From: Ichthyenterobacterium magnum
GTDB lineage: Bacteria; Bacteroidota; Bacteroidia; Flavobacteriales; Flavobacteriaceae
Length of the DNA stretch: 64,000 nucleotides
Reading direction: 5' to 3'
Assembly (NCBI RefSeq): GCF_003610635.1
Contig: NZ_RAQJ01000007.1
Coordinates: 28,461-92,460, forward strand
Shown here: piece after piece, positions 49,706 through 59,117 of the stretch
How positions within the stretch are numbered: position 1 is the stretch's first letter
Layout: each line of letters begins with the position of its first letter
Notes under the pieces: generated by a model
Told to the model about the DNA's origin: nothing
Databases searched by the model: none
Seen by the model: the letters and a program-made list of their open reading frames with translations, nothing else
Translations under genes and position numbers: made by a program

Positions 49706-50449
49706 TTATATGGTTTGTAACCTTTTAAGAAGTTCAATGCGTAGTGTTTTACTAATTGGTATTGCTTTTTTTGCAATAACGACATGTGTTCCTGCAACTT
49801 CATCTATTTGCGATAGATTAACTATAAAAGATCGATGGATGCGTAAAAAATGCATGCTGGGTAATTTTACATTAAGATCTTTTAAGGTTATTACTAAAAG
49901 GTATTCTTTATCTTTTGAATAAATTCTACAATAATTACGTTCGGCCTCTATGTAAAGAATGTCTTTGATTCCTACTTTTACCATGCGTTCATGATGCTTT
50001 ACAAAAATACAGTCGCTTAAAATAAATGGAGAGGTTTCATCTTTTGTTGAATTATTATTTTGGTTGTTTTCTAAATGAAGTCTATTTATAGTAAGTTCAA
50101 TTGCATGTTGTAAGTCTAATTTTTTAAATGGCTTTGAAATAAAAGCAAAAGGATTAGTGGCTTTTGCTTTATTAAAATGTTCTTCATCTGCATTTGCGGT
50201 TAAGTATATTACAGGTATATTATATTGGTTTTGAATTTGTTTTACTGTTTCTATACCATCTAATTTTCCTCTTAGATTAATGTCCATTAAAATGATATCT
50301 GGTTGATTTTCATTTATATGCATTAAAGCTTCTTCGCCTCTAGGAATTATACCAGTTACTTCGTAACCTAAATTGGTTAATTCTAAAGAGATGTTTGCCG
50401 CTATTAGCATTTCATCTTCAACAACTAATATTTTTATAGGTTTTTCCAT
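49706..50449 (-). CDS. LytTR-type response regulator
   Basis: 247 residues. Receiver domain with VVEDEMLI, Asp56 in IILMDINLRGKLDG, and FAFISKPFKKLDLQ. The C-terminal half (about 140-247) is a LytTR DNA-binding domain: FVKHHERMVKVGIKDILYIE, NYCRIYSKDKEYLLVITLKD and FLRIHRSFIVNLSQIDEV. Its start is 2 bp after the HisKA_2 kinase stop, forming a two-component pair. Known targets of this subfamily vary; none is predicted here. Confidence 0.92.
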   Translation of the reverse strand: MEKPIKILVVEDEMLIAANISLELTNLGYEVTGIIPRGEEALMHINENQPDIILMDINLRGKLDGIETVKQIQNQYNIPVIYLTANADEEHFNKAKATNPFAFISKPFKKLDLQHAIELTINRLHLENNQNNNSTKDETSPFILSDCIFVKHHERMVKVGIKDILYIEAERNYCRIYSKDKEYLLVITLKDLNVKLPSMHFLRIHRSFIVNLSQIDEVAGTHVVIAKKAIPISKTLRIELLKRLQTI

Positions 50450-50451
50450 AG

Positions 50452-52335
50452 TTATGCTGCTTTTAATTTAAATTGAAATGATATAGAAGTTCCTTTATCG
50501 TTGTTTTCTTGCATTTTTCCGTTGAGTTGTTGTGTTAGTAAATTAATAAGTTGACTGCCAAAACCAGTGCCTTTTGGTTTTTCATTTTTTACTTTGCCAA
50601 TACCATTATCTGTAACATGAAGTGTTAGAATATTATTATTTTTTTTAGACATACTAATTTTAATATTACCATGATTGTTTTCTGGAAAAGCGTATTTTAA
50701 AGCATTGGTTAATAGCTCATTAACAATGAGACCTATTGGTACTGCTGTGTCTACATCGAGTTCAAGATTATCCATTGCGCATTCTATTTTTACCTTGTCT
50801 TCTGCATTGAATGTGTCAAGAATACCTTCGCTTAAATTAAGAAAGTAGTCTTTCATCTCAATACTGCCTAAATTATCACCTTGATATAGTTTCTGATGAA
50901 TAATTCCCATAGATTGAACTCTATGTTGGCTAGCTAACATAGCTTCTTTTGAGGCTTTATCATCTAGTTGTGCAGATTGCAATGCGATTAAACTTTTTAC
51001 CATTTCGAGGTTGTTTTTTACTCGATGGTGTATTTCTTTTAGTAGTAATTCGTTTTGTTTGTTTTTTGAATCTAATTCTGTATTTAAAATTTGTAATGCT
51101 TTTCTTTTTTTACGAATAGTTCTAACACTAGAAATAGTATGAACTAAGCCTAAAGCTAATAAGGCAGCAATACTTATATACAGAATTTTAGTTTTTTCTT
51201 GTTGAGCAATTTTTTCATCTTGAAAAACAATGGTTGCATTTTTTTTTCCAGTTTCATATTTAGCTTGAGATTCAGATTCTAAGCGATGTATAATAGTTTC
51301 TCGATATTCGTCATAATGAACAGAATATAGTTTATGATACTCTAAGGCTTTTTCGTAATTACCTAAAGCAGAATAAATATCTGAAACATGCATATAGTTT
51401 TCCCATAGGTTTCTTTCTCTACCTGTTTTTTTAATAAGCTCAATCGCTTGTAAATTATAAGGTAAAGCATCGCTGTATTTTTCTTGTAAGAGATACACAT
51501 GACCAATGTTGGCTACTGATGGAATTAAGTAACGCTCTAATCCTAATTTTTTTGAAATGTCAATATTATGTTGGTAGTCAACAATTGCTTCTTCATAACG
51601 CTCTAAGTACTTCAAGATATTACCTCTCCAATTTATAGCTGCCATATATAGTATTCCAGATTCTCCAGAATTATTATATATATTAATAGCTTTATTTATG
51701 TTTTTGAGTGCATCTTTTAAATCTGCTCCAGAAAATAGTTGATTGGCGGCTTTGTATCTATATGATAGTGCTAAATCTTCGTTTACTTTAAGTTTCTCTT
51801 GTATGGCAATTGCCTTGTCGCAATAGGCTACGCTTTCTTGATATCTATGTTCATAATATAATAAATCGCATATATGAGTATAACAAATTGCAATGCCTTT
51901 TTGATTGTTAGAGGCTTCGTAAATTTCTAAAGCTTTATGTACAAATACTAAAGACTTATCGTATTCAACTTTTAAATTATGAAGCACTTTTAATTCAAGA
52001 TATGTTGTTGCTAAACTTTCACTTTGATTTGATTTTTTATAAAAATTCTTTACTAAGTTTATATAGTAAAACGCCGAATCTAACTTAGAATATTCTCTAT
52101 GGTAAGTTGCTAAATGGTTATATGATTTTATTAATGCATTTTGATTATTACTAGTTTTAGAAAGACGAATTGTTTGGTGAGCAGTTTTATATATTAAAGT
52201 CGAATCTTTAATGTTTTTAATATGGTTGTCTAACCAATTTAAATGTGTATGTATTTCTTTTGAAACTAAATTCTGGGCACACAAAAATATAGGCACACAA
52301 AAAAGTGTAATAATTATGGTTAGTTGTTTATTCAT
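50452..52335 (-). CDS. TPR-containing HisKA_2 sensor histidine kinase
   Basis: 627 residues. Signal peptide (LFCVPIFLCAQ), eight or so TPR-like repeats to about residue 345 (for instance GIAICYTHICDLLYYEHRYQ, ANIGHVYLLQEKYSDALPYN), a transmembrane helix at about 384-402, then EIHHRVKNNLEMVKSLIALQ at 434-453 with the phosphoacceptor His, and a HATPase_c domain with NELLTNALKYAFPE, VTDNGIG and GTGFGSQLINLL. Paired with the LytTR regulator. Its last 200 residues are nearly the same as the kinase at 54791-56668, pointing to duplication. Confidence 0.92.
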   Translation of the reverse strand: MNKQLTIIITLFCVPIFLCAQNLVSKEIHTHLNWLDNHIKNIKDSTLIYKTAHQTIRLSKTSNNQNALIKSYNHLATYHREYSKLDSAFYYINLVKNFYKKSNQSESLATTYLELKVLHNLKVEYDKSLVFVHKALEIYEASNNQKGIAICYTHICDLLYYEHRYQESVAYCDKAIAIQEKLKVNEDLALSYRYKAANQLFSGADLKDALKNINKAINIYNNSGESGILYMAAINWRGNILKYLERYEEAIVDYQHNIDISKKLGLERYLIPSVANIGHVYLLQEKYSDALPYNLQAIELIKKTGRERNLWENYMHVSDIYSALGNYEKALEYHKLYSVHYDEYRETIIHRLESESQAKYETGKKNATIVFQDEKIAQQEKTKILYISIAALLALGLVHTISSVRTIRKKRKALQILNTELDSKNKQNELLLKEIHHRVKNNLEMVKSLIALQSAQLDDKASKEAMLASQHRVQSMGIIHQKLYQGDNLGSIEMKDYFLNLSEGILDTFNAEDKVKIECAMDNLELDVDTAVPIGLIVNELLTNALKYAFPENNHGNIKISMSKKNNNILTLHVTDNGIGKVKNEKPKGTGFGSQLINLLTQQLNGKMQENNDKGTSISFQFKLKAA

Positions 52336-52515
52336 AAGCCTTTATTGTTGCTATCAAAAAGACTTGGGAGAATGGATGTTAAAGATACGAATTTTTTTAC
52401 AGATGCGTAAATAACTGCAATATGTTAATCTAAGATATAATTTATTTGTTTTATAATATTGTTAATTAGTATTTTCGCTTTATAATTTGCTAGTAATCAA
52501 AAAAATAATAAGCTT

Positions 52516-53526
52516 ATGAAAACAAAATTACTTTATTTATTTTCGATTTTAACAGGAGTCTGTTATTCTCAATCGCCCATAAACAATTATAATAGTGCAC
52601 CAATGACAACTTATGCTATAGTGACATCTGGCACAGCAATAGATCAAAGTACAGGAGGATCTAATTTAATATGGGATTTTACTAATCTAACACAAGTTGG
52701 AGGTACAACAGATACTTATGCATCACCAACTGCTGGAGAACTTACTACGTATCCAGGGACGACATCTGTATTAACCATCACAGATGCTGCTATGGTAGAA
52801 AGCAAAGGGTTTATTAAAGATGTTGCTGGTGAAGTTTCATTAACTGGTATAGAACAAACAGAGTTTGTTTTAAACTATAATACAGATAATGCAACAATTG
52901 GGACTTTCCCAATGAGTTATACAAATACAAATTCTGATACAGCTGCAGGATCTTTTACCTATACCACTTATAACGGTACTTTTGAAGGTACAGTTGATAC
53001 AACAATAGATGCTTACGGAACACTCTCAATGAATGATTTAGGTCAAGGTGCATATAGTAGTGATGTAACACGCTTAAAAACAGTTCAAAGTTTTAATTTG
53101 TCGTATAATATTTTTACTAATGTTGGTACAGCAGTTTTAACTATGTATAATTATTATGATGATACTAATGGTAATTTAGTATTTAGAACAAATACACTTG
53201 TTATTAATGTACCATTATTAGGCATCAACCAAACTACAACAATAATGGAAAGTATGTTAACTAGTACTTTAGGTGTGAATGACAATAATTTGCAATTAAG
53301 TCAAGTTAAAATAGTACCAAACCCCGTAGAAGACATTTTAAATATCAGCTTAACTAATAATCAAATTATTCGTTCTATTTCTTTAATAGACCTGAATGGA
53401 AGAGTTGTTTTAAATATAGAAGGAGATATTAGAAATATATCAGTAGATCATTTAAAAAAAGGACTATACTTTGCAACGATTACTACTGAGGAAAATAGTA
53501 TAACTAGAAAATTTATTAAGAGATAA
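52516..53526 (+). CDS. T9SS type A sorting domain protein
   Basis: 336 residues. Signal peptide (LLYLFSILTGVCYSQ), a beta-rich middle of about 230 residues with Thr/Ser-rich strands (ATYAIVTSGTAIDQSTGGSN-like, then FTNLTQVGGTTDTYASP), and a C-terminal type A sorting domain from about residue 262: VKIVPNPVEDILNISLTNNQ, ISLIDLNGRVVLNIEGDI, LKKGLYFATITTEENSITRK-FIKR. The protein is exported by the type IX system and attached to the cell surface. Partners and substrate unknown. Own transcript with a terminator at 53556. Confidence 0.88.
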   Translation: MKTKLLYLFSILTGVCYSQSPINNYNSAPMTTYAIVTSGTAIDQSTGGSNLIWDFTNLTQVGGTTDTYASPTAGELTTYPGTTSVLTITDAAMVESKGFIKDVAGEVSLTGIEQTEFVLNYNTDNATIGTFPMSYTNTNSDTAAGSFTYTTYNGTFEGTVDTTIDAYGTLSMNDLGQGAYSSDVTRLKTVQSFNLSYNIFTNVGTAVLTMYNYYDDTNGNLVFRTNTLVINVPLLGINQTTTIMESMLTSTLGVNDNNLQLSQVKIVPNPVEDILNISLTNNQIIRSISLIDLNGRVVLNIEGDIRNISVDHLKKGLYFATITTEENSITRKFIKR

Positions 53527-53555
53527 TTCTTAATATATTCAAAATAGAATAGATG

Positions 53556-53587
53556 AAAGCGTTTCAATTTTTTGAAGCGCTTTTTTT
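53556..53587 (+). terminator. Intrinsic terminator after the T9SS type A gene
   Basis: AAAGCGTTTCAA (53556-53567) and TTGAAGCGCTTT (53572-53583) pair over 12 positions with one G-U, followed by a T-run to 53587. Confidence 0.88.
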
Positions 53588-54671
53588 ATTTTAGATAAGT
53601 TGCAAGTAAGCTATGAAAATGATGCACACCTTTTTCTCTAGTAGGTGAAAACCGTCCTGTATTATAAAACCGTGATTGTACACCTTTATGAACACTCTCT
53701 ACAACAAACTCATCTTCACGTTCTACCTTATCTAACAATGCTCCAGCACCTTTATTAAATTTAGATTCGTCATACATATAAGTAATAAACGAAACTTTAG
53801 TTTTGTTTAAACTTATTGGTTTTACAATGTTTATAGAAAGTCCCCAAGGATAAAAATTAAACATCATGTTTGGGAAAATCCAATAGTAATATGCACCAAC
53901 GTGTTTACCATAATCTATATGATATTCTGGTAAATCAAAAACTTCTTCACCGTCGTTGGCATAACCTATTTGCAAATTACAGTGCTCATAAATTTCTGTA
54001 GTGTAATTACCATAATCTAAAACACTATTTAAATCGTCATGCACAAACGGAATATGAAATCCTTCTAAATAATTATCACAATATAATGCCCAATGACAAT
54101 TTACCAAATAGTCTTTGCTTAAATCTTTTCTGTGTTTAAATTGATGTAAAGGAAGAAATCCAATACGTTCAATCATAATTTCTAAAACAGTATCAAAATC
54201 AAATACTGGGTTTAAACTAACAAAAATAAAGGGATCTAAAGTACCCACTAAAAATTGTCGTAAATCATCACAAGGTCGTGGGAAATTTTCAGCTTCTTCA
54301 AACTCTGGCATAGATTTAAATGAGCCATCTAAATTAAAACGTCTGCCATGATACATGCATTTTAATTGACTTACCTTTCCTGGGTTTGTAACAACAATAT
54401 TTCCTCTATGTGTGCAAACATTACTAAAGCACATCACACTATCATCTTTGTCTCTAATGAGTACTAAAGGTTCAGTGATATAATTATCAAGCAAAATAAA
54501 AGGATGAACAGCTCCGGCAAATGGTACTAAATTTTCATCACCAACCCATTGCCATGTTTTAAGAAAAACAGATTCTTTTATAGCTTCAAAAATAGTTTCG
54601 CTTCTATAAAACTCGGCAGGCAAAGTTTCGGCAGATTTAATGTTTTGATCTATATTAAAAGTTTTGCCCAT
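53586..54671 (-). CDS. Rieske-type ring-hydroxylating oxygenase, alpha subunit
   Basis: 361 residues. Rieske [2Fe-2S] motif CTHRG (Cys86, His88) and CMYHGRRF (Cys105, His108). The mononuclear iron site is NYLEGFHIPFVHDDLN with His206 and His211; the third ligand lies later in the chain. Relatives oxidise aromatic or quaternary-amine substrates (choline or carnitine type). No reductase or beta-subunit gene is near, which suggests a stand-alone oxygenase fed by a distant reductase. Substrate unknown. Confidence 0.88.
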   Translation of the reverse strand: MGKTFNIDQNIKSAETLPAEFYRSETIFEAIKESVFLKTWQWVGDENLVPFAGAVHPFILLDNYITEPLVLIRDKDDSVMCFSNVCTHRGNIVVTNPGKVSQLKCMYHGRRFNLDGSFKSMPEFEEAENFPRPCDDLRQFLVGTLDPFIFVSLNPVFDFDTVLEIMIERIGFLPLHQFKHRKDLSKDYLVNCHWALYCDNYLEGFHIPFVHDDLNSVLDYGNYTTEIYEHCNLQIGYANDGEEVFDLPEYHIDYGKHVGAYYYWIFPNMMFNFYPWGLSINIVKPISLNKTKVSFITYMYDESKFNKGAGALLDKVEREDEFVVESVHKGVQSRFYNTGRFSPTREKGVHHFHSLLATYLK

Positions 54672-54790
54672 AAGTTTTTTTTGTTTTTATAAAGATAGAA
54701 AAAGCATAAGACTTTTATTTACACTTTAAATCTAATATTGTAATACTAAAGTTGTACAGAAAATTTATCTAATAGATGTGGTTTTTATAT

Positions 54791-56668
54791 TCATGCTGAT
54801 GCGTTTATTTTAAATTGAAAAGATATTGATGTGCCATTGTTATACGATTCTTTCATAATACCGTTAAGCTGTTGAGTAAGTAAGTTAATTAATCGCGTAC
54901 CAAAACCTGTACCTTTTGCAACTGCATTTTCTGATTTACCAATACCATTATCAGTAACACTTAATGTTAAAACGTCTTGATTTAGTTGAGACATGCTAAT
55001 TTTAATCTTACCATTATTATTGTCTGGAAAGGCATATTTTAAAGCATTTGTTAGAAGTTCATTTACAATTAAACCAATAGGAACAGCTGTATCCACATCG
55101 AGTTCAAGTTGATCCATAGCACATTCAATTTTAACTTTGTCATCAGCATCAAAAGTATCCAAAATACCACTACTTAAATTGATGAAATAATCTTTCATAT
55201 CTATACTACCTAAATTTTTACCTTGATACAGTTTTTGATGTATAATTCCCATAGATTGCACTCTGTTTTGGCTTGCAATCATGGCATCTTTCGTTTTTGT
55301 GTCTGTGATTTCTGCAGATTGGAGTGCGATTAAACTTTTAACTAATTCGAGGTTGTTTTTTACACGATGATGGATTTCTTTAAGTAGTAATTCGTTTTCC
55401 TCATTTTTAGCCTTAATTATACTTGTTTTCTTTTTGCTTTTATTAAAAAAGTAGGCCATTGCAAAAAGTAAAATACCTAATAAACATGCTATAGCAATAA
55501 TTAATGTTTGTACGCGATTTTTTTGTTCAAGTAATATATTTTGGGCTGCTAAAGCTTCATTTTTTTTGCCTGTTTCGTATTTAATGACCATTTCTGACTC
55601 AAGGTTTACTATTTTATTTTCTAGTACTTGTTTTTCGTTGTTGTTTGCTTTTTCCTTGTAAAATAAAGCATTTTTAAAATCACCTAAATGCGTATAGCAT
55701 TGAGATAAGTCATTATACTGTTTAACCATGGTGTTTTTGCCTTGGCGTTCGTATTCTTTTACACCAGCCGATAAATGCTCTAAGGCTTTTTTATAGTCTT
55801 CTTGAAGTAAATATACTTGACCAATTTCTGTTCTATAAGTAGCACAACGTTTTTCGCCAATAATATCGACGCATAATTCCCAAGACTTAATATAATCTTT
55901 AAGTGCATTTTCATAATCATTTGCTAAAACATAAACTTCACCTCTATATGATAATGCTTTAACAGGAATAAATGTTTCTTCAGGAACTTTTTCTCTTACA
56001 ACTTTTAAGGCATAATCTGTAGCTCGATACGCTTTTTCAAACTCTCCAAGTTTACCATGACTGATAATTAAATTGAATTGTGCCATACCAAGCAAGCCAT
56101 AGTTTTTAGTTTTATCTAAAAACGGAATAGCTTTGTTAGTATATTCAATAGATTTTTTATAATCTTTCATAACACGGTATAAAACACCAAGTGTTCTGTA
56201 GGCCATTCCTAAACCTTCGTCGTCGTTAAGTTCTTCATAAATAGGAATAGCATTAAAAAGAGCACTTTGAGATTCTTCTAATCGCCGAGACTTTATATAA
56301 TGTCTCGATAATAATTCATAAGTATCTGCTATCTTTTTTTTATCAGTTCCATTTTGGTGGTATTCCAAAACTTTTCCAGTATGATATACTGCAGAATCTG
56401 GAGAAAATAATCCATTATATGCATGCCAAACAGATATTTCTTCATGAACTTTAGCTATTGTAGAATCTACTTCATTGGTTTGAGCTCGTTTTAGAGTTTG
56501 TAATGCCATGTCATGATATACATCAACATTTTCAAAATTGCTTTTCATCCACGAAATACACGAATCGATAGAAACATTATTAAAAGCTTTAACATTTTTA
56601 GAGCCTTGTGAGTGACTATAAAAACATAGAAAGTACGCGGTTAAAAAGGTAATAGTTGGTTTAATCAT
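54791..56668 (-). CDS. TPR-containing HisKA_2 sensor histidine kinase, paralogue
   Basis: 625 residues from the ATG at 56668, the start of the signal peptide (ITFLTAYFLCFYSHSQG); an ATG 20 codons earlier adds a second hydrophobic stretch. TPR-like repeats at about 50-350 (YRTLGVLYRVMKDYKKSIEY, IGQVYLLQEDYKKALEHLSA), a transmembrane helix (LIIAIACLLGILLFAMAYF), then EIHHRVKNNLELVKSLIALQ and a HATPase_c domain. The kinase core is almost identical to that of 50452-52335, but no response regulator is next to it; it may share the LytTR regulator. Confidence 0.9.
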   Translation of the reverse strand: MIKPTITFLTAYFLCFYSHSQGSKNVKAFNNVSIDSCISWMKSNFENVDVYHDMALQTLKRAQTNEVDSTIAKVHEEISVWHAYNGLFSPDSAVYHTGKVLEYHQNGTDKKKIADTYELLSRHYIKSRRLEESQSALFNAIPIYEELNDDEGLGMAYRTLGVLYRVMKDYKKSIEYTNKAIPFLDKTKNYGLLGMAQFNLIISHGKLGEFEKAYRATDYALKVVREKVPEETFIPVKALSYRGEVYVLANDYENALKDYIKSWELCVDIIGEKRCATYRTEIGQVYLLQEDYKKALEHLSAGVKEYERQGKNTMVKQYNDLSQCYTHLGDFKNALFYKEKANNNEKQVLENKIVNLESEMVIKYETGKKNEALAAQNILLEQKNRVQTLIIAIACLLGILLFAMAYFFNKSKKKTSIIKAKNEENELLLKEIHHRVKNNLELVKSLIALQSAEITDTKTKDAMIASQNRVQSMGIIHQKLYQGKNLGSIDMKDYFINLSSGILDTFDADDKVKIECAMDQLELDVDTAVPIGLIVNELLTNALKYAFPDNNNGKIKISMSQLNQDVLTLSVTDNGIGKSENAVAKGTGFGTRLINLLTQQLNGIMKESYNNGTSISFQFKINASA

Positions 56669-56789
56669 ATCTTTCAATGTAATAATTAAAAGACTTGCGG
56701 CTAAACCAAAGATATAAAAGCTTAGCATATTATTATACGAAACATCTTTAATCCTTTTAAAAAATATTGGTAAAACCCTTAAGTATGTT

Positions 56790-56833
56790 TATTTTTGTGC
56801 ACGTAAAAAATCACTTCGAAAACGTATTCGAAG
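56790..56833 (+). promoter_or_regulatory. sucC promoter and leader inverted repeat
   Basis: TATTTTTG (56790-56797) is a full -7 match, with TTG at 56767-56769 as -33 box 20 bp upstream. In the leader, CTTCGAA-AACGTA-TTCGAAG (56814-56833) is a perfect 7-bp inverted repeat 24 bp before the ATG; it may be an operator or an mRNA hairpin. Confidence 0.6.
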
Positions 56834-56857
56834 ACTAACAATAAATTTCAAGACCAA

Positions 56858-58048
56858 ATGAATTTACACGAATATCAAGGAAAAGAATTATTAAACAGTT
56901 TTGGCGTACGTATTCAACGTGGTATCGTTGCACAAAATGCTGATGAAGCAGTTGCTGCAGCTAAGAAATTAACTGAAGATACTGGTACTGGTTGGCATGT
57001 TATTAAAGCACAAGTTCACGCTGGCGGTCGTGGAAAAGGTGGCGGCGTTAAGTTGGCTAAAAGTCTTGACGATGTTAAAACTATAGCTGGTCAAATTATA
57101 GGTATGGATTTGGTTACACCTCAAACATCTGCAGAAGGAAAACGTGTACATCAAGTGTTAGTAGCTGAAGATGTTTACTATCCTGGAGATTCTGAACCAG
57201 AAGAATATTACATGTCTGTTTTATTAAATAGAGCTAATGGCCGTAATATGATTATGTATTCTACAGAAGGAGGAATGGATATTGAAACTGTTGCAGAAGA
57301 AACACCTCATTTAATTTTTACTGAAGAAATTGACCCTGCAACAGGAATTTTACCATTTCAAGCACGTAAAGTTGCTTTTAATTTAGGATTGTCTGGAGCA
57401 GCTTTTAAAGACATGACAAAATTTGTTACTGCTTTATATACCGCTTATGTAAAATCTGATTCATCTTTATTTGAAATCAATCCGGTTTTGAAAACAAGTG
57501 ATGATAAAATTATGGCTGTAGATGCAAAAGTGTCTTTGGACGCGAATGCCTTATTTAGACATAAAGACTTAGCTGAATTACGTGATTTACGTGAAGAAAA
57601 TCCTATTGAAGTTGAAGCTGGAGAATTAGGCTTAAATTATGTTGATCTTGACGGAAACGTTGGTTGCATGGTAAATGGCGCTGGTTTGGCAATGGCAACT
57701 ATGGATTTAATTAAGCAAGCAGGTGGTGAGCCAGCAAACTTTTTAGATGTTGGTGGTACAGCTGATGCTGCTAGAGTAGAAGCTGCGTTTAAAATTATTT
57801 TAAAAGATCCAGCTGTAAAAGCTATTCTTATTAATATTTTTGGTGGAATTGTACGTTGTGATCGTGTAGCTCAAGGTGTTATTGATGCTTATAAAAACAT
57901 GGGAAATATAGAGGTGCCAATTATTGTGCGCTTGCAAGGTACTAATGCAGATATCGCTAAAGAATTAATTGATAATTCTGGTTTAGATGTAATGAGTGCT
58001 ACAGAATTTCAGGAAGCTGCAGATAAAGTGCAACAAGTATTAGGATAA
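56858..58048 (+). CDS. sucC: Succinyl-CoA ligase, beta subunit
   Basis: 396 residues. ATP-grasp N-terminus [40 protein letters not shown], the metal-binding ENPV-like stretch [26 protein letters not shown], and the C-terminal CoA-ligase part with [50 protein letters not shown]. It catalyses the reversible succinyl-CoA to succinate step of the TCA cycle with SucD. sucD is not adjacent, which is common in Flavobacteriia. Confidence 0.96.
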   Translation: MNLHEYQGKELLNSFGVRIQRGIVAQNADEAVAAAKKLTEDTGTGWHVIKAQVHAGGRGKGGGVKLAKSLDDVKTIAGQIIGMDLVTPQTSAEGKRVHQVLVAEDVYYPGDSEPEEYYMSVLLNRANGRNMIMYSTEGGMDIETVAEETPHLIFTEEIDPATGILPFQARKVAFNLGLSGAAFKDMTKFVTALYTAYVKSDSSLFEINPVLKTSDDKIMAVDAKVSLDANALFRHKDLAELRDLREENPIEVEAGELGLNYVDLDGNVGCMVNGAGLAMATMDLIKQAGGEPANFLDVGGTADAARVEAAFKIILKDPAVKAILINIFGGIVRCDRVAQGVIDAYKNMGNIEVPIIVRLQGTNADIAKELIDNSGLDVMSATEFQEAADKVQQVLG

Positions 58049-58053
58049 AAAAA

Positions 58054-58078
58054 TGTTATGCTGAACGTGTTTTAGTAT
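58054..58078. repeat. Possible REP-like remnant after sucC
   Basis: TGTTATGCTGAACGTGTTTT followed by AGTAT resembles one arm of a flavobacterial REP-type element. Only one arm is present, so support is weak. Confidence 0.25.
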
Positions 58079-58090
58079 AAATATTATAAA

Positions 58091-58124
58091 AAAAAAGAGC
58101 AACTTTAATCGTTGCTCTTTTTTT
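58091..58124. terminator. Bidirectional terminator with stop codon in its loop
   Basis: AAAAAAGAGCAAC (58091-58103) and GTTGCTCTTTTTT (58111-58123) pair perfectly around a 7-base loop. It ends sucC on the plus strand; on the minus strand its 3' arm encodes the last residues of the DUF1456 protein and the loop holds that gene's stop. Confidence 0.88.
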
Positions 58125-58377
58125 GTGGTTTTGTTTTGTTGGTGTCATTTTTTTTCGGCGGCATTGGTCCCCGTAAATGAATGACTAATCCATTAAGAAA
58201 GTTTCTTAGAATTTGGTCACCACATTCCATATATTTAGGATGATCTTCATTTCTAAATAATGCGTTTAATTCGCTTTTAGAAACTCTAAAATCTACAAGC
58301 TGTAAAATTTTTATAATATCGTCATCTCTTAATTTGTGAGCAACTCTTAGTTTTTTAAATATATCGTTATTAGTCAT
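58105..58377 (-). CDS. DUF1456 family protein, single repeat
   Basis: 90 residues with one DUF1456 module (NNDIFKKLRVAHKLRDDDII, KILQLVDFRVSKSELNALFR, YMECGDQILRNFLNGLVIHL). E. coli YehS has two modules in about 156 residues, so this is a half-length form that may dimerise. A basic Pro/Lys-rich tail (PPKKNDTNKTKPQKKSND) follows. Family function unknown; a nucleic-acid link is sometimes suggested but not shown here. Confidence 0.8.
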   Translation of the reverse strand: MTNNDIFKKLRVAHKLRDDDIIKILQLVDFRVSKSELNALFRNEDHPKYMECGDQILRNFLNGLVIHLRGPMPPKKNDTNKTKPQKKSND

Positions 58378-58677
58378 TTTAGTTATGCTTATTGTTAGAA
58401 TTCGTGTGGTTTTAATGCCGAAACGAAAGTACTTAAAATATAGTAAATAAACAGTATTGCATTTCGTCGATCATTATTTTTAAACATGGTATTATCGATG
58501 AAACGCATGATAATTGTAATTGATTGATTTTCAATTGTTTGTAATTAAAAAAAGTACGAAAGTAGGAATTTTACGATGAATTGCAGTTTTTTTTTCGATA
58601 AGCTACGGTTTATCAACGTTTAAGGCAAAACGAAACTAATTAACTTTATAATGATTAAAATTTAGATTCCCTCAGTT
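58378..58677. other. 300-bp gap with inverted repeats, no gene seen
   Basis: Contains TTTCGTCGAT (58462-58471) and ATCGATGAAA (58494-58503), a 10-bp inverted repeat with one G-U, and further CGAT-bearing sites near 58574 and 58598. No ORF or clear terminator. It may be regulatory for the two divergent genes on its sides. Confidence 0.4.
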
Positions 58678-59079
58678 ATGATAAATCGTGTCGAAAAGTT
58701 GAGTTTACTGTCAGAAATGATAGCTTTTGCTCAAATAGATGAAAATATAAAGTCGATTGAATATAAGTTCCTTTCAGGTGTTGCTAAACAATTAGAGATA
58801 TCAAAAGAAGATTTTGATTATTTAATTGTGAATCCTGTTACTTACAAACATTTAAAATCACATAGCGAGCGTATTGTACAGTTTCATAGATTAGTACTTC
58901 TTATGAATTTAGACAAAGATATTTCTAGAAAAGAATTGGTAAAGCTTCATAATTTTGGACTACGTATGGGCTTAAGTCATGAATCTATAAATAAAGTGTT
59001 AGATTTAATGGAAAGCTTTCCTAATAAGATAGTTCCGCCAGATTTTTTAATTGAAATCTTTAAAGTTCAATATAATTAG
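58678..59079 (+). CDS. TerB-like helical domain protein
   Basis: 133 residues, all-helical. Pattern LSEMIAFAQIDENIKSIEYK then FLSGVAKQLEIS resembles the TerB/DjlA-N fold, in which an acidic residue pair binds metal; FHRLVLLMNLDKDISRKELV is the second similar half. Flavobacterial homologues often stand beside uvrB, as here (convergent, 38 bp). No DNA-repair activity follows from the sequence. Function unknown. Confidence 0.65.
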   Translation: MINRVEKLSLLSEMIAFAQIDENIKSIEYKFLSGVAKQLEISKEDFDYLIVNPVTYKHLKSHSERIVQFHRLVLLMNLDKDISRKELVKLHNFGLRMGLSHESINKVLDLMESFPNKIVPPDFLIEIFKVQYN

Positions 59080-59117
59080 TTTTGTTAAAAGTTAAAAAGG
59101 ATAATATTACCTAACAC

